Positions 27,096 to 36,917 of a stretch of 64,000 nt of DNA are shown piece by piece. The stretch is taken from contig NZ_NMQV01000017.1 of the NCBI RefSeq assembly GCF_002234375.1, forward strand, positions 1 to 64,000, in the 5' to 3' direction. Position numbers and translations under genes: made by a program. The stretch comes from Pseudomonas fluvialis. GTDB lineage: Bacteria; Pseudomonadota; Gammaproteobacteria; Pseudomonadales; Pseudomonadaceae. The stretch's first letter is position 1. Every line of letters begins with the position of its first letter. The notes under the pieces are model-generated. The model was given only the letters and a program-made list of their open reading frames with translations, had not been told where the DNA came from and did not search any database.

Positions 27096-27410
27096 TTATT
27101 TCAGGCTAAGCACCCACTCGGCCAGAGTGAGCGCTTCTTCTTCGGTAACCGGGTTTGGCGGCATCGGGATCGGACCCCAGACACCCGAGATACCATTCTT
27201 GATGTGACCGGCGAGCAGCGCGGCAGCGCCTTCCTGACCGGCGTACTTGGCGGCGACGTCCTTCAGGGCCGGGCCGACCATTTTCATGTCGACGTTGTGG
27301 CAGGCCGCGCACGGCTTGCTCTTGAACAGTGCTTCGCCATCAGCGGCCATGGCCGGCTGGAAGGCCAGGGCGGCACCGGCGGCAAACAGCGGAATCAGCA
27401 GTTTTTTCAT
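27096..27410 (-). CDS. nirM: cytochrome c-551 NirM
   Basis: A 104-residue precursor, the same length as P. aeruginosa cytochrome c-551, the electron donor of NirS. Signal peptide to AMA (about 22), heme site CAACH (Cys34, Cys37, His38), the [15 protein letters not shown] segment, and WGPIPMPPN with the Met ligand. An ATG five codons upstream (27425) is also in frame, but the chosen start gives the family length. It is the first gene of the second nir operon. Confidence 0.92.
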   Translation of the reverse strand: MKKLLIPLFAAGAALAFQPAMAADGEALFKSKPCAACHNVDMKMVGPALKDVAAKYAGQEGAAALLAGHIKNGISGVWGPIPMPPNPVTEEEALTLAEWVLSLK

Positions 27411-27649
27411 GAACGGTTTCCTCAAGGCTTATGGGCACAAGGCGTGGCCGCGTGCCGGTTTGTTCGGCACAGGCTGTACCGGGTGTGTGCACAAGGCAGC
27501 ACGGTAGTGGCTCGACACGGCTTCCCTGATCAGTCGACAGAGCATCCTGCTCGAAACTTGATCATATCCGCCTAACGGTCAGTGTCACCAGCACCACGAT
27601 GTTGCCGTACAACATGGCTACAGGATGCCGGCGGGTAGGCGGGGAGTCC

Positions 27650-27663
27650 TTGACTCCAGTCAA
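27650..27663. promoter_or_regulatory. DNR/ANR (FNR-type) box upstream of nirM
   Basis: TTGACTCCAGTCAA is a perfect dyad matching TTGAY-N4-RTCAA. It lies downstream of the nirSTB terminator and points to an independent promoter for nirM-C-F-D-L-G-H-J-E-N. No clear -10 is seen at the expected place. Confidence 0.65.
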
Positions 27664-27706
27664 GCCGCTGGCATCTGCCCGGCCGGCCATGGCCGCAGGG
27701 CCGAGG

Positions 27707-27737
27707 AAAACCAGGCCGACCGGGTAGGTCGGCCTGG
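27707..27737 (-). terminator. rho-independent terminator of nirSTB
   Basis: A perfect 11-bp stem, CCAGGCCGACC (27711-27721) with GGTCGGCCTGG (27727-27737), loop of 5. On the minus strand it is followed by TTTT (27707-27710). It lies 42 bp after the nirB stop. Confidence 0.85.
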
Positions 27738-27778
27738 GCGCTGCGGGGCCGCTTGTCGAGGCCCGACAACGCCACGGT

Positions 27779-28654
27779 TTACTGCTTGCTGGCCGTGATG
27801 TCGGCCTCGGCGTCGATACCCAGCTTGTAGCCGAGCGAGACGTGGTGATAACGCCCGGTGGCGCTGTCATCGTGGATGGCGAAGCCGAAGTTGTAGACCT
27901 TGCCGGAGGCCAGGCTCACGTCACCTTCACCGCCAGTGAACTTGCGGGTGAATACCACGCTCCAGGTGTCGCCATTCTGGCTGCCTTCCGCGCCGACCAG
28001 GGCGGTGCCGCCTTCCATGACCCGTGCCTCGGCGATATGCCCGTCGTAGGCCTTGTTCTCGCCGCTGCGCCACTGGTTGAGGTCGTAGTACACGCCGTTG
28101 GCCAGCGAGCCATCCTTGACGTACTTGGTCTTCTGTTCGTCGCCGCCGGGCATGGTGCGTACACCGCCGTGGCAGCTGCCCCAGCAGCCGCCCTGTTCGG
28201 CCAGCTCAACCTTGCCGCCGTCTTCCAGCAGGTAGGCGATCTTCACCGGGTTGTCGGCATCCATGGGCGCTGCCCCGGAGGCTTTCGGCTGTTGCCAGGT
28301 GAAGCGCAGGTAGAGCTGCTCGCCGTCATGCGCGGCCTGCACCTTGGCATTGATGAAGCCGGCCTTGCCGGCGATCGGGCTGGGCTCGTTCTTCTCGCCG
28401 CTGACGATCAGGTTGCCGACATCGGCGGCTTCCTCGGAGTGGCAGTCGGCGCAGGTCTCGCCTTTTCTCAGGGCGCGTGCGCCGCCGTGCTCGGTGCCCT
28501 TGGTGATCCATTCCATCGCCGAGGTGCCGGGATAGAACAGGGTGATTTCCTTGGCCTGGATGCCACTCCAGTCGGCCGGTGCAGCGGCCAGGGCGGTGCC
28601 GGCGGCCAGGCTCAGGGCGGCGCTAACCGCGGTAGCCATCAGGGTCTTGTGCAT
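27779..28654 (-). CDS. nirB: cytochrome c-552 NirB (diheme type)
   Basis: A 291-residue periplasmic cytochrome: signal peptide (about 1-24, GTALAAAPA), first heme site CADCH, then a beta-rich domain like the heme-binding domain of ethylbenzene-dehydrogenase-type cytochromes. A second site reads CWGSCH, with three residues between the cysteines. Third gene of a nirS-nirT-nirB series as in P. stutzeri, where NirB is a cytochrome c-552 thought to feed denitrification. The start MHKTLMATA at 28654 gives a proper signal peptide. Confidence 0.85.
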   Translation of the reverse strand: MHKTLMATAVSAALSLAAGTALAAAPADWSGIQAKEITLFYPGTSAMEWITKGTEHGGARALRKGETCADCHSEEAADVGNLIVSGEKNEPSPIAGKAGFINAKVQAAHDGEQLYLRFTWQQPKASGAAPMDADNPVKIAYLLEDGGKVELAEQGGCWGSCHGGVRTMPGGDEQKTKYVKDGSLANGVYYDLNQWRSGENKAYDGHIAEARVMEGGTALVGAEGSQNGDTWSVVFTRKFTGGEGDVSLASGKVYNFGFAIHDDSATGRYHHVSLGYKLGIDAEADITASKQ

Positions 28655-28704
28655 AGCGTGTTCCTCATTCGGTACGTTGGGCCAATCCACATGTGCGGCG
28701 ACGC

Positions 28705-29298
28705 TTATTCTTCGTCTTCGTCGGTCATGCCTTCGGGCTTGTGGTGGGCAATACCCTTGTGGCAATCGATGCAGGTCAGGTTGTCTTCGCGGGCCATTTC
28801 ATGCTGCTTGCGCGCGCGCTGCTTCTGCTTTTCGCTGGCCATGCTTTCCAGGCTGTGGCAGTTGCGGCACTCACGCGAGTCGTTGGCCTTCATGCGCTTC
28901 CACTCGCGGCGAGCCAGCTCCAGGCGCTTGGCTTCGAACTTCTCGCGGGTGTCGATGGTGCCAACCAGCTTGCCCCAGACTTCCTTGGAGGCTTCGATCT
29001 TGCGGATCATCTTGTACGTCCACTCTTTGGGGACGTGGCAATCGGAACAGACCGCACGGACGCCGGTGCGGTTTGTGTAGTGAATGGTTTCCTTGTATTC
29101 CGGGTAGACGTTGTCACGCATCTCGTGACAGGAAATGCAGAACTGCTCGGTGTTGGTCATCTCCATGGCCGTGTTGAAACCGCCCCAGAAGATGATCCCG
29201 CTGACGAAGCCAACCAGCAGCAGTACGCCCAGCGAGTAGCGAACGCTCGGCTGCTTGAGTTTGCCCCACAGGCTGTCTTTGCCTTTGAAAAGTTTCAT
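28705..29298 (-). CDS. nirT: tetraheme cytochrome NirT (NapC/NirT family)
   Basis: A 197-residue membrane-anchored quinol dehydrogenase. One N-terminal helix (about 20-40, [20 protein letters not shown]) precedes four heme sites: CISCH, CSDCH, CRNCH and CIDCH. It passes electrons from quinol to periplasmic carriers of nitrite reduction. AAGGA just upstream, right behind the nirS-nirT hairpin, supports the ATG at 29298. Confidence 0.92.
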   Translation of the reverse strand: MKLFKGKDSLWGKLKQPSVRYSLGVLLLVGFVSGIIFWGGFNTAMEMTNTEQFCISCHEMRDNVYPEYKETIHYTNRTGVRAVCSDCHVPKEWTYKMIRKIEASKEVWGKLVGTIDTREKFEAKRLELARREWKRMKANDSRECRNCHSLESMASEKQKQRARKQHEMAREDNLTCIDCHKGIAHHKPEGMTDEDEE

Positions 29299-29311
29299 GG
29301 TGATGTCCTTA

Positions 29312-29340
29312 ACCATCCCACGCACAGGGCGTGGGATGGT
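29312..29340 (-). other. intercistronic hairpin between nirS and nirT
   Basis: ACCATCCCACGC (29312-29323) and GCGTGGGATGGT (29329-29340) form a perfect 12-bp stem with a 5-nt loop. On the minus strand it is followed by TTAAGGA, the nirT ribosome-binding site, not a T-run. It may protect the nirS 3' end and lower nirT and nirB output. Confidence 0.7.
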
Positions 29341-29362
29341 CTTTCAGGCGCCAGTGGACTGG

Positions 29363-31048
29363 TTAGTACACGTCGTGCATGGTGTTGAACACGTTGAACT
29401 TGCCAGTCGGCGTGACGATGGCCGGATCGGTGATCACCTTCTTCAGCTTTAGGGTCTTGTCATCGTAGATCACGATGGCCGACTGGTCGGTCTTGCCGCC
29501 CCACAGGGAGATCCACACTTCGTCACCCGCCTCGTTGTACTCGGGGTGAGTGGCGCGACGGATCGCCTTGCTTTCCGGCAGGCCGGAGTCCTTGGCTACG
29601 TCCAGGCGCTTGGGTGCCTTGCTCAGGTCGTTGAGGTCATAGACGTAGACGGATTCGGCGACTTCCCGCTCAGGGTTCATCGGCGCGTCAGCCCAGAGGT
29701 TCTTCGACTTCGGATGGGTCTTCACGAACAGGTTGCCGGCGCCCGGCATCTTCAGCTCCTGTACCACCTTCCAGTTGTGATCCTTGTACTTGGCGAACTT
29801 CGGATCATCGGAAGCGGTGGAGATCAGCGAAACCACGTCATCACCCAGGTGACCGGTGGTCCATACCGGGCCGAACTGCGGGTGGATGAAGTTGGCGCCG
29901 CGACCCGGGTGCGGGATCTTCGCGGTGTCGACCAGCGCGGCCAGCTTGCCGGTCTTGGTGTCCACCGCCGCGACCTTGTTGGAAGCGTTGGCAGCAACCA
30001 TGAAGTAGCGCTTGGAGATGTCCCAGCCGCCGTCGTGGAGGAACTTGGCCGACTCGATGGTGGTGGTCTTGAGGTTCTTCAGGTCGGTGTAGTCAACCAG
30101 GATGATCTGCCCGGTTTCCTTCACGTTGACCACCCACTCCGGCTTGATGTGCGAGGCGACGATGGACGCCACGCGCGGCTCGGGGTGGTATTCGCCGTCG
30201 ACCGTCTGGCCACGGGTGGAAACGACCTTGATCGGCTCCAGGGTCTCGCCGTCCATGATCGAGTACTGCGGCGGCCAGTAGGTACCACCGATCAGGTACT
30301 TGTCTTCGTAGCCCTTGAACTTGGAGGTGTCTACCGAGCGGGCGTCGGAACCGAGGCGTACGGTGGCCACGGTGGTCGGCTCTTCGTACCACATGTCGAT
30401 GATGGTGGTCAGGCCGTCGCGGCCCACGGTGTAGACGTAGCGGCCGGAAGCCGACAGGCGCGAGATGTGTACCGCGTAGCCGGTGTCGAGGATCTTCCAG
30501 ATCTTGTGCGTATCGCCGTCGACCAGGGCCAGCTTGCCGGCGTCACGCAGGGTGATGGCGAAGACGTTTTTCAGGTTGATCTTGTTCAGCTGCTTCTTCG
30601 GACGCTGGTCAACCGGAACGATGAGTTTCCAGCTGTCCTTCATGTCCTGCAGGGAGAACTCCGGCGGTACATCCGGGGTGTTCTGGATGTAGCGCGCCAT
30701 CAGGTTGATTTCTTCCTTGGTGAGGATGTCGTCATAGTTGACCATCCCGCCCTCGGTGCCATAGGCAATGATGTTTTCCAGGCGCTTGGTGCCCAGCTTG
30801 AGGGTGCCGCCCTCGGTTTTCTTGCCGTCGGCGTCGGTCTTGCTCCAGTGCGGCTCAAGGTTCTTGCCGGTGGCGCCTTTACGCAGTACGCCGTGGCAAC
30901 CGGCGCAACGTTCGAAATAAATCTGTTTGGCGGCTTCCTTCTCGGCATCGGTCATCGCCGGCGCGGTGTTCGCCTGGGCAATGGACAGGCCGAGCAGGGA
31001 AAAGCCGGCGACAACGCCAGCCAAGATGGGTTTTCCTGCAATGCTCAT
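29363..31048 (-). CDS. nirS: cytochrome cd1 nitrite reductase
   Basis: A 561-residue respiratory nitrite reductase that makes NO in the periplasm. Signal peptide (about 1-26), cytochrome c domain with CAGCH (Cys48, Cys51, His52), then the eight-bladed heme d1 propeller, with the conserved His-containing HPGRGANFIHPQFGP segment and C-terminal FNVFNTMHDVY. It is the first gene of the minus-strand nirS-T-B unit, driven from the DNR box in the nirS-nirQ gap. Confidence 0.97.
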   Translation of the reverse strand: MSIAGKPILAGVVAGFSLLGLSIAQANTAPAMTDAEKEAAKQIYFERCAGCHGVLRKGATGKNLEPHWSKTDADGKKTEGGTLKLGTKRLENIIAYGTEGGMVNYDDILTKEEINLMARYIQNTPDVPPEFSLQDMKDSWKLIVPVDQRPKKQLNKINLKNVFAITLRDAGKLALVDGDTHKIWKILDTGYAVHISRLSASGRYVYTVGRDGLTTIIDMWYEEPTTVATVRLGSDARSVDTSKFKGYEDKYLIGGTYWPPQYSIMDGETLEPIKVVSTRGQTVDGEYHPEPRVASIVASHIKPEWVVNVKETGQIILVDYTDLKNLKTTTIESAKFLHDGGWDISKRYFMVAANASNKVAAVDTKTGKLAALVDTAKIPHPGRGANFIHPQFGPVWTTGHLGDDVVSLISTASDDPKFAKYKDHNWKVVQELKMPGAGNLFVKTHPKSKNLWADAPMNPEREVAESVYVYDLNDLSKAPKRLDVAKDSGLPESKAIRRATHPEYNEAGDEVWISLWGGKTDQSAIVIYDDKTLKLKKVITDPAIVTPTGKFNVFNTMHDVY

Positions 31049-31135
31049 GGTCTTTCTCCTGTGGAGCCGTAGGCGACTCCGGCTAAGTGACGGCTTTCTT
31101 GCTGTTTCCCGGGTAAATGCTTGGTGCGCGTTGCC

Positions 31136-31178
31136 ATCCTATTCAGCGCCGCGTAAATGCTCGCTTGATTGCAATCAA
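31136..31178 (-). promoter_or_regulatory. nirS promoter: DNR/ANR box and -10
   Basis: TTGATTGCAATCAA (31165-31178) is a perfect FNR-family dyad. On the minus strand TAGGAT (31141-31136) is centred about 33 bp away, the class II spacing (-41.5 and -10), so nirS transcription should start near 31130. The box is shared with the nirQ side, where no convincing -10 is visible. Confidence 0.8.
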
Positions 31179-31260
31179 GAGAATCTGCTATGGGCCTTGA
31201 GCGTGACGCCTTGTCGCAGCTACCGTGCAGCCGTCTTTCAGCTATTGCGAGGTGCCCCCA

Positions 31261-32043
31261 GTGAGCACTGCAACGCCGTTCTATCAGTCCCTGGGTAACG
31301 AAGAAGCCCTGTTCGAGCAGGCCTGGAAACATGGCATGCCGGTCCTCATCAAGGGACCTACCGGCTGCGGCAAGACCCGTTTCGTGCAGTACATGGCGCA
31401 CCGCCTGGGCCTGCCGCTGTACACCGTGGCCTGCCATGACGACCTGTCCGCCGCCGACCTGGTGGGGCGCCACCTGATCGGCGCGCAGGGCACCTGGTGG
31501 CAGGATGGTCCGCTGACCCGCGCGGTGCGCGAAGGCGGCATCTGCTACCTCGACGAAGTGGTCGAGGCGCGCCAGGACACCGCCGTGGTCCTCCACCCGC
31601 TGGCCGATAACCGCCGCGAGCTGTTCCTCGAACGCACCGGGGAAACCCTGCAGGCGCCGCCCGGTTTCATGCTGGTGGTGTCCTATAACCCCGGTTACCA
31701 GAACCTGCTCAAGGGCATGAAGCCGAGTACCCGGCAGCGCTTTGTCGCCTTGCGTTTCGACTACCCGCCGGCGGCGGAGGAAGAGCGCATCGTCGCCAAC
31801 GAGGCACAGGTGGATGCCGCGCTAGCCGCGCAGGTGGTCAAGCTCGGTCAGGCACTCCGCCGTCTGGAACAGCATGATCTGGAAGAAGTGGCTTCGACCC
31901 GCCTGCTGATCTTCGCCGCGCGCATGATCAAGGCCGGCATGGCACCGCGCGAGGCTTGCCTGGCCTGCCTGGCCGAACCGCTGTCGGATGATCCGCAGAC
32001 CGTGGCGGCGCTGATGGACGTGGTCGATGTCCACTTCACCTGA
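31261..32043 (+). CDS. nirQ: AAA+ activator of denitrification enzymes NirQ
   Basis: A 260-residue MoxR-class AAA+ ATPase (NirQ/NorQ/CbbQ group): Walker A GPTGCGKT, Walker B ICYLDEV, sensor SYNPGYQ. It acts with the VWA protein NorD to activate NO reductase. The start is GTG (STATPFYQ), with GAGGTG 7 nt upstream and the length of P. aeruginosa NirQ; the ATG at 31225 is rejected. It runs opposite to nirS and overlaps nirO by 17 nt. Confidence 0.93.
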   Translation: MSTATPFYQSLGNEEALFEQAWKHGMPVLIKGPTGCGKTRFVQYMAHRLGLPLYTVACHDDLSAADLVGRHLIGAQGTWWQDGPLTRAVREGGICYLDEVVEARQDTAVVLHPLADNRRELFLERTGETLQAPPGFMLVVSYNPGYQNLLKGMKPSTRQRFVALRFDYPPAAEEERIVANEAQVDAALAAQVVKLGQALRRLEQHDLEEVASTRLLIFAARMIKAGMAPREACLACLAEPLSDDPQTVAALMDVVDVHFT

Positions 32044-32635
32044 GGCGCTGCAGGGCTCCGATCTGCAGCGTCCCGGCCTGTTCGCCAGCCTGCCTGGTGA
32101 CTTGGCGATGTGGTTCTTCATCCTCGCCGAGCTGACGGTGTTCGGTATCTGCATTGTTGCCTTTGCGGTCACCCAGGCGCTGCGCCTGGAGTTGTTCCAG
32201 GCCAGCCGGGCGCTGCTGGATACCTCCACCGGCCTGGCCCTGACCCTCAGCCTGCTGACCTCCGGGTTGTTTGCCGCGCTGGCCGTGGAACAGGTGCGTG
32301 CCGCCCGTTCGCGGCAGGCGGCGGGCTGGCTGCTGGCCGCGCTGGGCAGCGCCTGCGTGTACGTGTGGCTGAAGCTGCAGGAGTACGCGCACCTGCTGCA
32401 GGCCGGGCTGGACATGGAGCACAACACCTTCTTCACCCTGTACTGGATTCTCACCGCCTTCCACTTCCTGCATGTGCTGCTGGGCATGCTGATCCTCGCC
32501 TTCATGGCCTGGCGCTGCTGGCGCCTGGCCTATGCGCCGCAGCAGTGCAGTGGCCTGGTGTCCGGGGTGCTGTACTGGCACATGGTCGACCTGGTGTGGG
32601 TGGTGCTGTTCCCGCTGGTCTACGTACTCAACTGA
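32027..32635 (+). CDS. nirO: cytochrome c oxidase subunit III-like protein NirO (NorE)
   Basis: A 202-residue membrane protein with about five helices, homologous to heme-copper oxidase subunit III (LAMWFFILAELTVFGICIVAF; MEHNTFFTLYWILTAFHFLH; YWHMVDLVWVVLFPLVY). NirO/NorE proteins are accessory to NO reductase; they are not part of the purified NorCB enzyme. It overlaps nirQ and is followed 8 bp later by nirP. Confidence 0.88.
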   Translation: MSTSPEALQGSDLQRPGLFASLPGDLAMWFFILAELTVFGICIVAFAVTQALRLELFQASRALLDTSTGLALTLSLLTSGLFAALAVEQVRAARSRQAAGWLLAALGSACVYVWLKLQEYAHLLQAGLDMEHNTFFTLYWILTAFHFLHVLLGMLILAFMAWRCWRLAYAPQQCSGLVSGVLYWHMVDLVWVVLFPLVYVLN

Positions 32636-32643
32636 GGTAACGC

Positions 32644-32898
32644 ATGGCTTCCTGGAAATACCTGCTGCTGTGCTGGCTGGGCCTGCTGCTGCTGTCCCTG
32701 CTCACCGTCGAGCTGGGCGCCGCCGGGGCCACGCCGTTGCTGGCCGGCGGGGTGCTGCTGGTGGCGCTGGGCAAGGCCTGGCTGATCATCGACGGCTTCA
32801 TGGAGATGCGCCACGCCAACTGGTTCTGGCGTGGCCTGATGCTCGGCTGGCCGCTCAGCCTGGGCCTGACCATCTGGCTCAGCATCGCCCTGCGCTGA
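32644..32898 (+). CDS. nirP: cytochrome oxidase subunit IV-like protein NirP (NorF)
   Basis: An 84-residue protein with three hydrophobic helices and the EMRHANWFWRG motif of the prokaryotic COX4/NorF family. It is the usual partner of NirO and closes the nirQ-O-P series before the norCB promoter. Confidence 0.85.
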   Translation: MASWKYLLLCWLGLLLLSLLTVELGAAGATPLLAGGVLLVALGKAWLIIDGFMEMRHANWFWRGLMLGWPLSLGLTIWLSIALR

Positions 32899-32961
32899 GC
32901 CGGTGCGTGGCGCGCCAGCGCCTGTAGGACGGCTAATCCGAGTAATTCGATCAAGGACTTC

Positions 32962-33004
32962 TTGATTCCCATCAAGCGGATTGGCGACCCCCCCTCCCTA
33001 CAAT
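32962..33004 (+). promoter_or_regulatory. norCB promoter: DNR/ANR box and -10
   Basis: TTGATTCCCATCAA (32962-32975) is a perfect FNR-type dyad. TACAAT (32999-33004) is centred 33 bp downstream, the class II spacing, predicting a start near 33010 and a leader of about 24 nt before norC. GAGGA before the norC ATG is the ribosome-binding site. Confidence 0.85.
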
Positions 33005-33033
33005 GGAATCGCACAGCCACTAGGAGGACAATC

Positions 33034-33474
33034 ATGTCCGAGACCTTCACCAAGGGTATGGCCCGGAATATCTACTTCGGGGGAAGCGTGTTCTTCTTCC
33101 TGTTATTCCTGGCCTTGACCTATCACACCGAGCAGACCTTTCCAGAACGAACCAATGAATCGGAAATGAACGAATCAGTGGTTCGCGGCAAATTGGTCTG
33201 GGAACAAAACAACTGCGTGGGCTGCCACTCGCTGCTGGGTGAAGGTGCGTACTTCGCACCCGAGCTGGGCAACGTGTTCGTCCGTCGCGGCGGCGATGCG
33301 GCCTTCGTGCCCTTCCTGCACGCGTGGATGAAGGCGCAGCCGCTGGGCGTACCCGGTCGTCGGGCGATGCCGCAGTTCAACCTGAGCGAGCAGGAAGTGG
33401 ACGATCTGGCCGAGTTCCTCAAGTGGACCTCGAAGATCGATACCAACAACTGGCCGCCGAACAAGGAGGGCTGA
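33034..33474 (+). CDS. norC: nitric oxide reductase subunit C
   Basis: A 146-residue membrane-anchored cytochrome c of the cNOR complex: N-terminal helix (about 14-30, YFGGSVFFFLLFLALTY), heme motif CVGCH (Cys61, Cys64, His65) and an axial Met in RRAMPQF. It passes electrons to NorB. The length equals that of P. aeruginosa NorC; the frame upstream of 33034 is only the promoter region. Confidence 0.96.
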   Translation: MSETFTKGMARNIYFGGSVFFFLLFLALTYHTEQTFPERTNESEMNESVVRGKLVWEQNNCVGCHSLLGEGAYFAPELGNVFVRRGGDAAFVPFLHAWMKAQPLGVPGRRAMPQFNLSEQEVDDLAEFLKWTSKIDTNNWPPNKEG

Positions 33475-34890
<1,416 letters not shown>

Positions 34891-34914
34891 CCCCTTGGGT
34901 AGCTAGCCACGGAT

Positions 34915-34977
34915 TACGGCCCGGCTGGTACAGCGGGCCGTAGTCGTCTGTAACGGAGCGTTCCCTGCGGGGAACGC
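34915..34977 (+). other. tandem hairpins between norB and norD
   Basis: TACGGCCCG (34915-34923) pairs with CGGGCCGTA (34934-34942), and GCGTTCCC (34958-34965) pairs with GGGAACGC (34970-34977) around a 4-nt loop. Neither is followed by a T-run, so they look like mRNA-stabilising or attenuating structures rather than full terminators. No DNR box lies before norD, so it probably depends on read-through. Confidence 0.65.
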
Positions 34978-35017
34978 CACAACTGGCCGGGGGGTGCCCC
35001 GACTGTGCAGGTGAATC

Positions 35018-36862
35018 ATGGCCTTTACCGTCGAATTGGAAGAATGGGTCGGCAGTGCCTGGCACCGCTTCATCACCCGCCGCGCCAGCCCCGATTTCCC
35101 CGAGGCCCGGGTCGAGCTGCAGAGCATGCAGCGTTCCCTGGCCTTGCTATTTAGAGCCCTCGGCGGTGCCGCCGGGGTCAGTGTCGATGCCGCCAGCGCC
35201 CGCGAACTGCTGGTGCGCCGCAACCTGGTGCAACAGGTCGCCGGCACCTGCCAGCAACTGCCGGTGGCCTGGTGCGACAGCAACAACCTGCGCCTGCCGG
35301 CCAGCCTGGCGGTGTACCCGCAGGTGGCGCTGAACCAGGAGCTGTACCGCTGGCTGGCGCTGCTCGCCGCGCAGTCCGGGCCGATGCGCCACTGGGCACG
35401 CGACAACCAGCGCTGGACCCAGCAACTGCTGGAACAATTCCCCGCGCTGCGGCCGCGCTACCAGCGCCTGGTCGAAGCGCACCTGCCCCTGCGCCCGGAC
35501 CCCGCGCAGCTGCCGCGCGAGGAAGCCGCGCTGGAGCGCGCCCTACAGCAGGCGCTGCGTGAGCCGGGCAGTGTCAGCCAGTTCCCGCGCAGCGAGCGGG
35601 CGCCCTGGCCGCTGCCGATGTGGTTGTACCCGGCGGAAAACCTCGGCGCGCCGCAAAGCAGCGAGCTGAGCGAAGACAACGGCGAAGAGCAGGGCGGCCA
35701 GCCGCCGCGCCAGGACAGCAAGCTGCGCAAGCGCGGCAAGCGTATTGAGGAGCAGAGCGGCAAGGACGGCCTGCTGCTGTTCCGCCTGGAAAACCTGTTC
35801 AGCTGGTCCGAGCACGTCGAGCTGGACCGCTGCGAAGACGACAGCGAAGACCTCGATGCCAGCCGGGTTGCCGAAGACCTCGACGAACTGGCCCTGTCGC
35901 GCAAGCGCATGCGCAAGGGCGGCGGGCTGAAGCTCGACCTCGACCTGCCGGCCGCGGATTTCGACGACCTGCCGCTGGGCCCGGGCATCAAGCTGCCGGA
36001 GTGGGACTACCGCAAGCAGCAGCTCAAGGACGACTTCGTCAACCTGCAACTGATGCTGCCGCGTGGCAGCGAGCCCAAGGGCCTGCCTGCGCACCTCGCG
36101 CCGCTGGCCCGGCGCCTGCGCCGGCAATTCGAGAACCTGCGGCATACCCGCCAGTGGCTGCGCGGCCAGCCGCAGGGCAGCGAGCTGGACCTGCAGGCCT
36201 GGCTGGACTTCCACGTCGAGCGCCAGCACGGCCAGTGTGCCGAGCGCGGCCTGTTCATGGAGCAGCGCAACACCCGGCGCGACCTGGCCTGCCTGCTGCT
36301 GGCCGACCTGTCGATGTCCACCGATGCGCACCTCAACAACCACAGCCGGGTGATCGACGTGATCGTCGACAGCCTGCTGCTGTTCGGCGAAGCCCTGTCG
36401 GCGGTCGGTGATGCCTTCGCGCTGTACGGCTTTTCCTCGCTGCGCCGCCAGCAGGTGCGTCTGCAGGAGCTGAAAAGCTTTCAGCAGCGCTACAACGACG
36501 ACACCCGCGGGCGCATCCAGGCGCTCAAGCCCGGCTACTACACGCGCATGGGCGCGGCGATCCGCCAGGCCACCCGGCAACTGGAAGGCTGCCCGCAACG
36601 GCGCAAGCTGCTGCTGCTGGTCACCGACGGCAAGCCCAACGACATCGACCTCTACGAAGGCCGCTACGGTGTCGAGGACACCCGCCAGGCGGTGCTCGAA
36701 GCGCGCAGCAAGGGCCTGCTGCCGTTCTGCATCACCATCGACCGCGAGGCCGGTGCCTACCTGCCGTTCATGTTCGGCGCCAATGGCTACACGCTGATCC
36801 ACCAGCCTGAGCAACTGCCGACCCGCCTGCCGCAGCTGTATCGCCAGCTGACCCGCGACTGA
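35018..36862 (+). CDS. norD: NO reductase activation protein NorD (VWA domain)
   Basis: A 614-residue soluble protein. A helical N-terminal half and an acidic, low-complexity middle (about 210-310, DNGEEQGG to EDLDASRVAEDL) precede a C-terminal von Willebrand A domain (about 425-610) with the MIDAS motif DLSMST and the later VTDGKPND. With NirQ it forms the AAA+/VWA pair that matures NO reductase. It lies 127 bp after norB, with a perfect terminator behind it. Confidence 0.93.
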   Translation: MAFTVELEEWVGSAWHRFITRRASPDFPEARVELQSMQRSLALLFRALGGAAGVSVDAASARELLVRRNLVQQVAGTCQQLPVAWCDSNNLRLPASLAVYPQVALNQELYRWLALLAAQSGPMRHWARDNQRWTQQLLEQFPALRPRYQRLVEAHLPLRPDPAQLPREEAALERALQQALREPGSVSQFPRSERAPWPLPMWLYPAENLGAPQSSELSEDNGEEQGGQPPRQDSKLRKRGKRIEEQSGKDGLLLFRLENLFSWSEHVELDRCEDDSEDLDASRVAEDLDELALSRKRMRKGGGLKLDLDLPAADFDDLPLGPGIKLPEWDYRKQQLKDDFVNLQLMLPRGSEPKGLPAHLAPLARRLRRQFENLRHTRQWLRGQPQGSELDLQAWLDFHVERQHGQCAERGLFMEQRNTRRDLACLLLADLSMSTDAHLNNHSRVIDVIVDSLLLFGEALSAVGDAFALYGFSSLRRQQVRLQELKSFQQRYNDDTRGRIQALKPGYYTRMGAAIRQATRQLEGCPQRRKLLLLVTDGKPNDIDLYEGRYGVEDTRQAVLEARSKGLLPFCITIDREAGAYLPFMFGANGYTLIHQPEQLPTRLPQLYRQLTRD

Positions 36863-36868
36863 AACGAC

Positions 36869-36899
36869 AACGCCCCGCCAGCAGGACTGGCGGGGCGTT
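36869..36899. terminator. terminator between norD and dnrP
   Basis: AACGCCCCGCCAG (36869-36881) and CTGGCGGGGCGTT (36887-36899) form a perfect 13-bp stem with a 5-nt loop, between two convergent genes. T-runs are short on both sides, so it is probably a bidirectional structure of moderate strength. Confidence 0.75.
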
Positions 36900-36917
36900 G
36901 TGCAAGGTGCGGAACAC

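Larger units (their letters stand above)
27411..27778. other. nirB-nirM intergenic control region
   Basis: This 368-bp gap contains no gene. From the nirB side it holds the terminator at 27707-27737 and then the DNR-type box at 27650-27663, so it separates two transcription units. About 240 bp between the box and the nirM start would form a long 5' leader; a lone ATCAA half-site on the minus strand lies near 27558. Confidence 0.6.
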
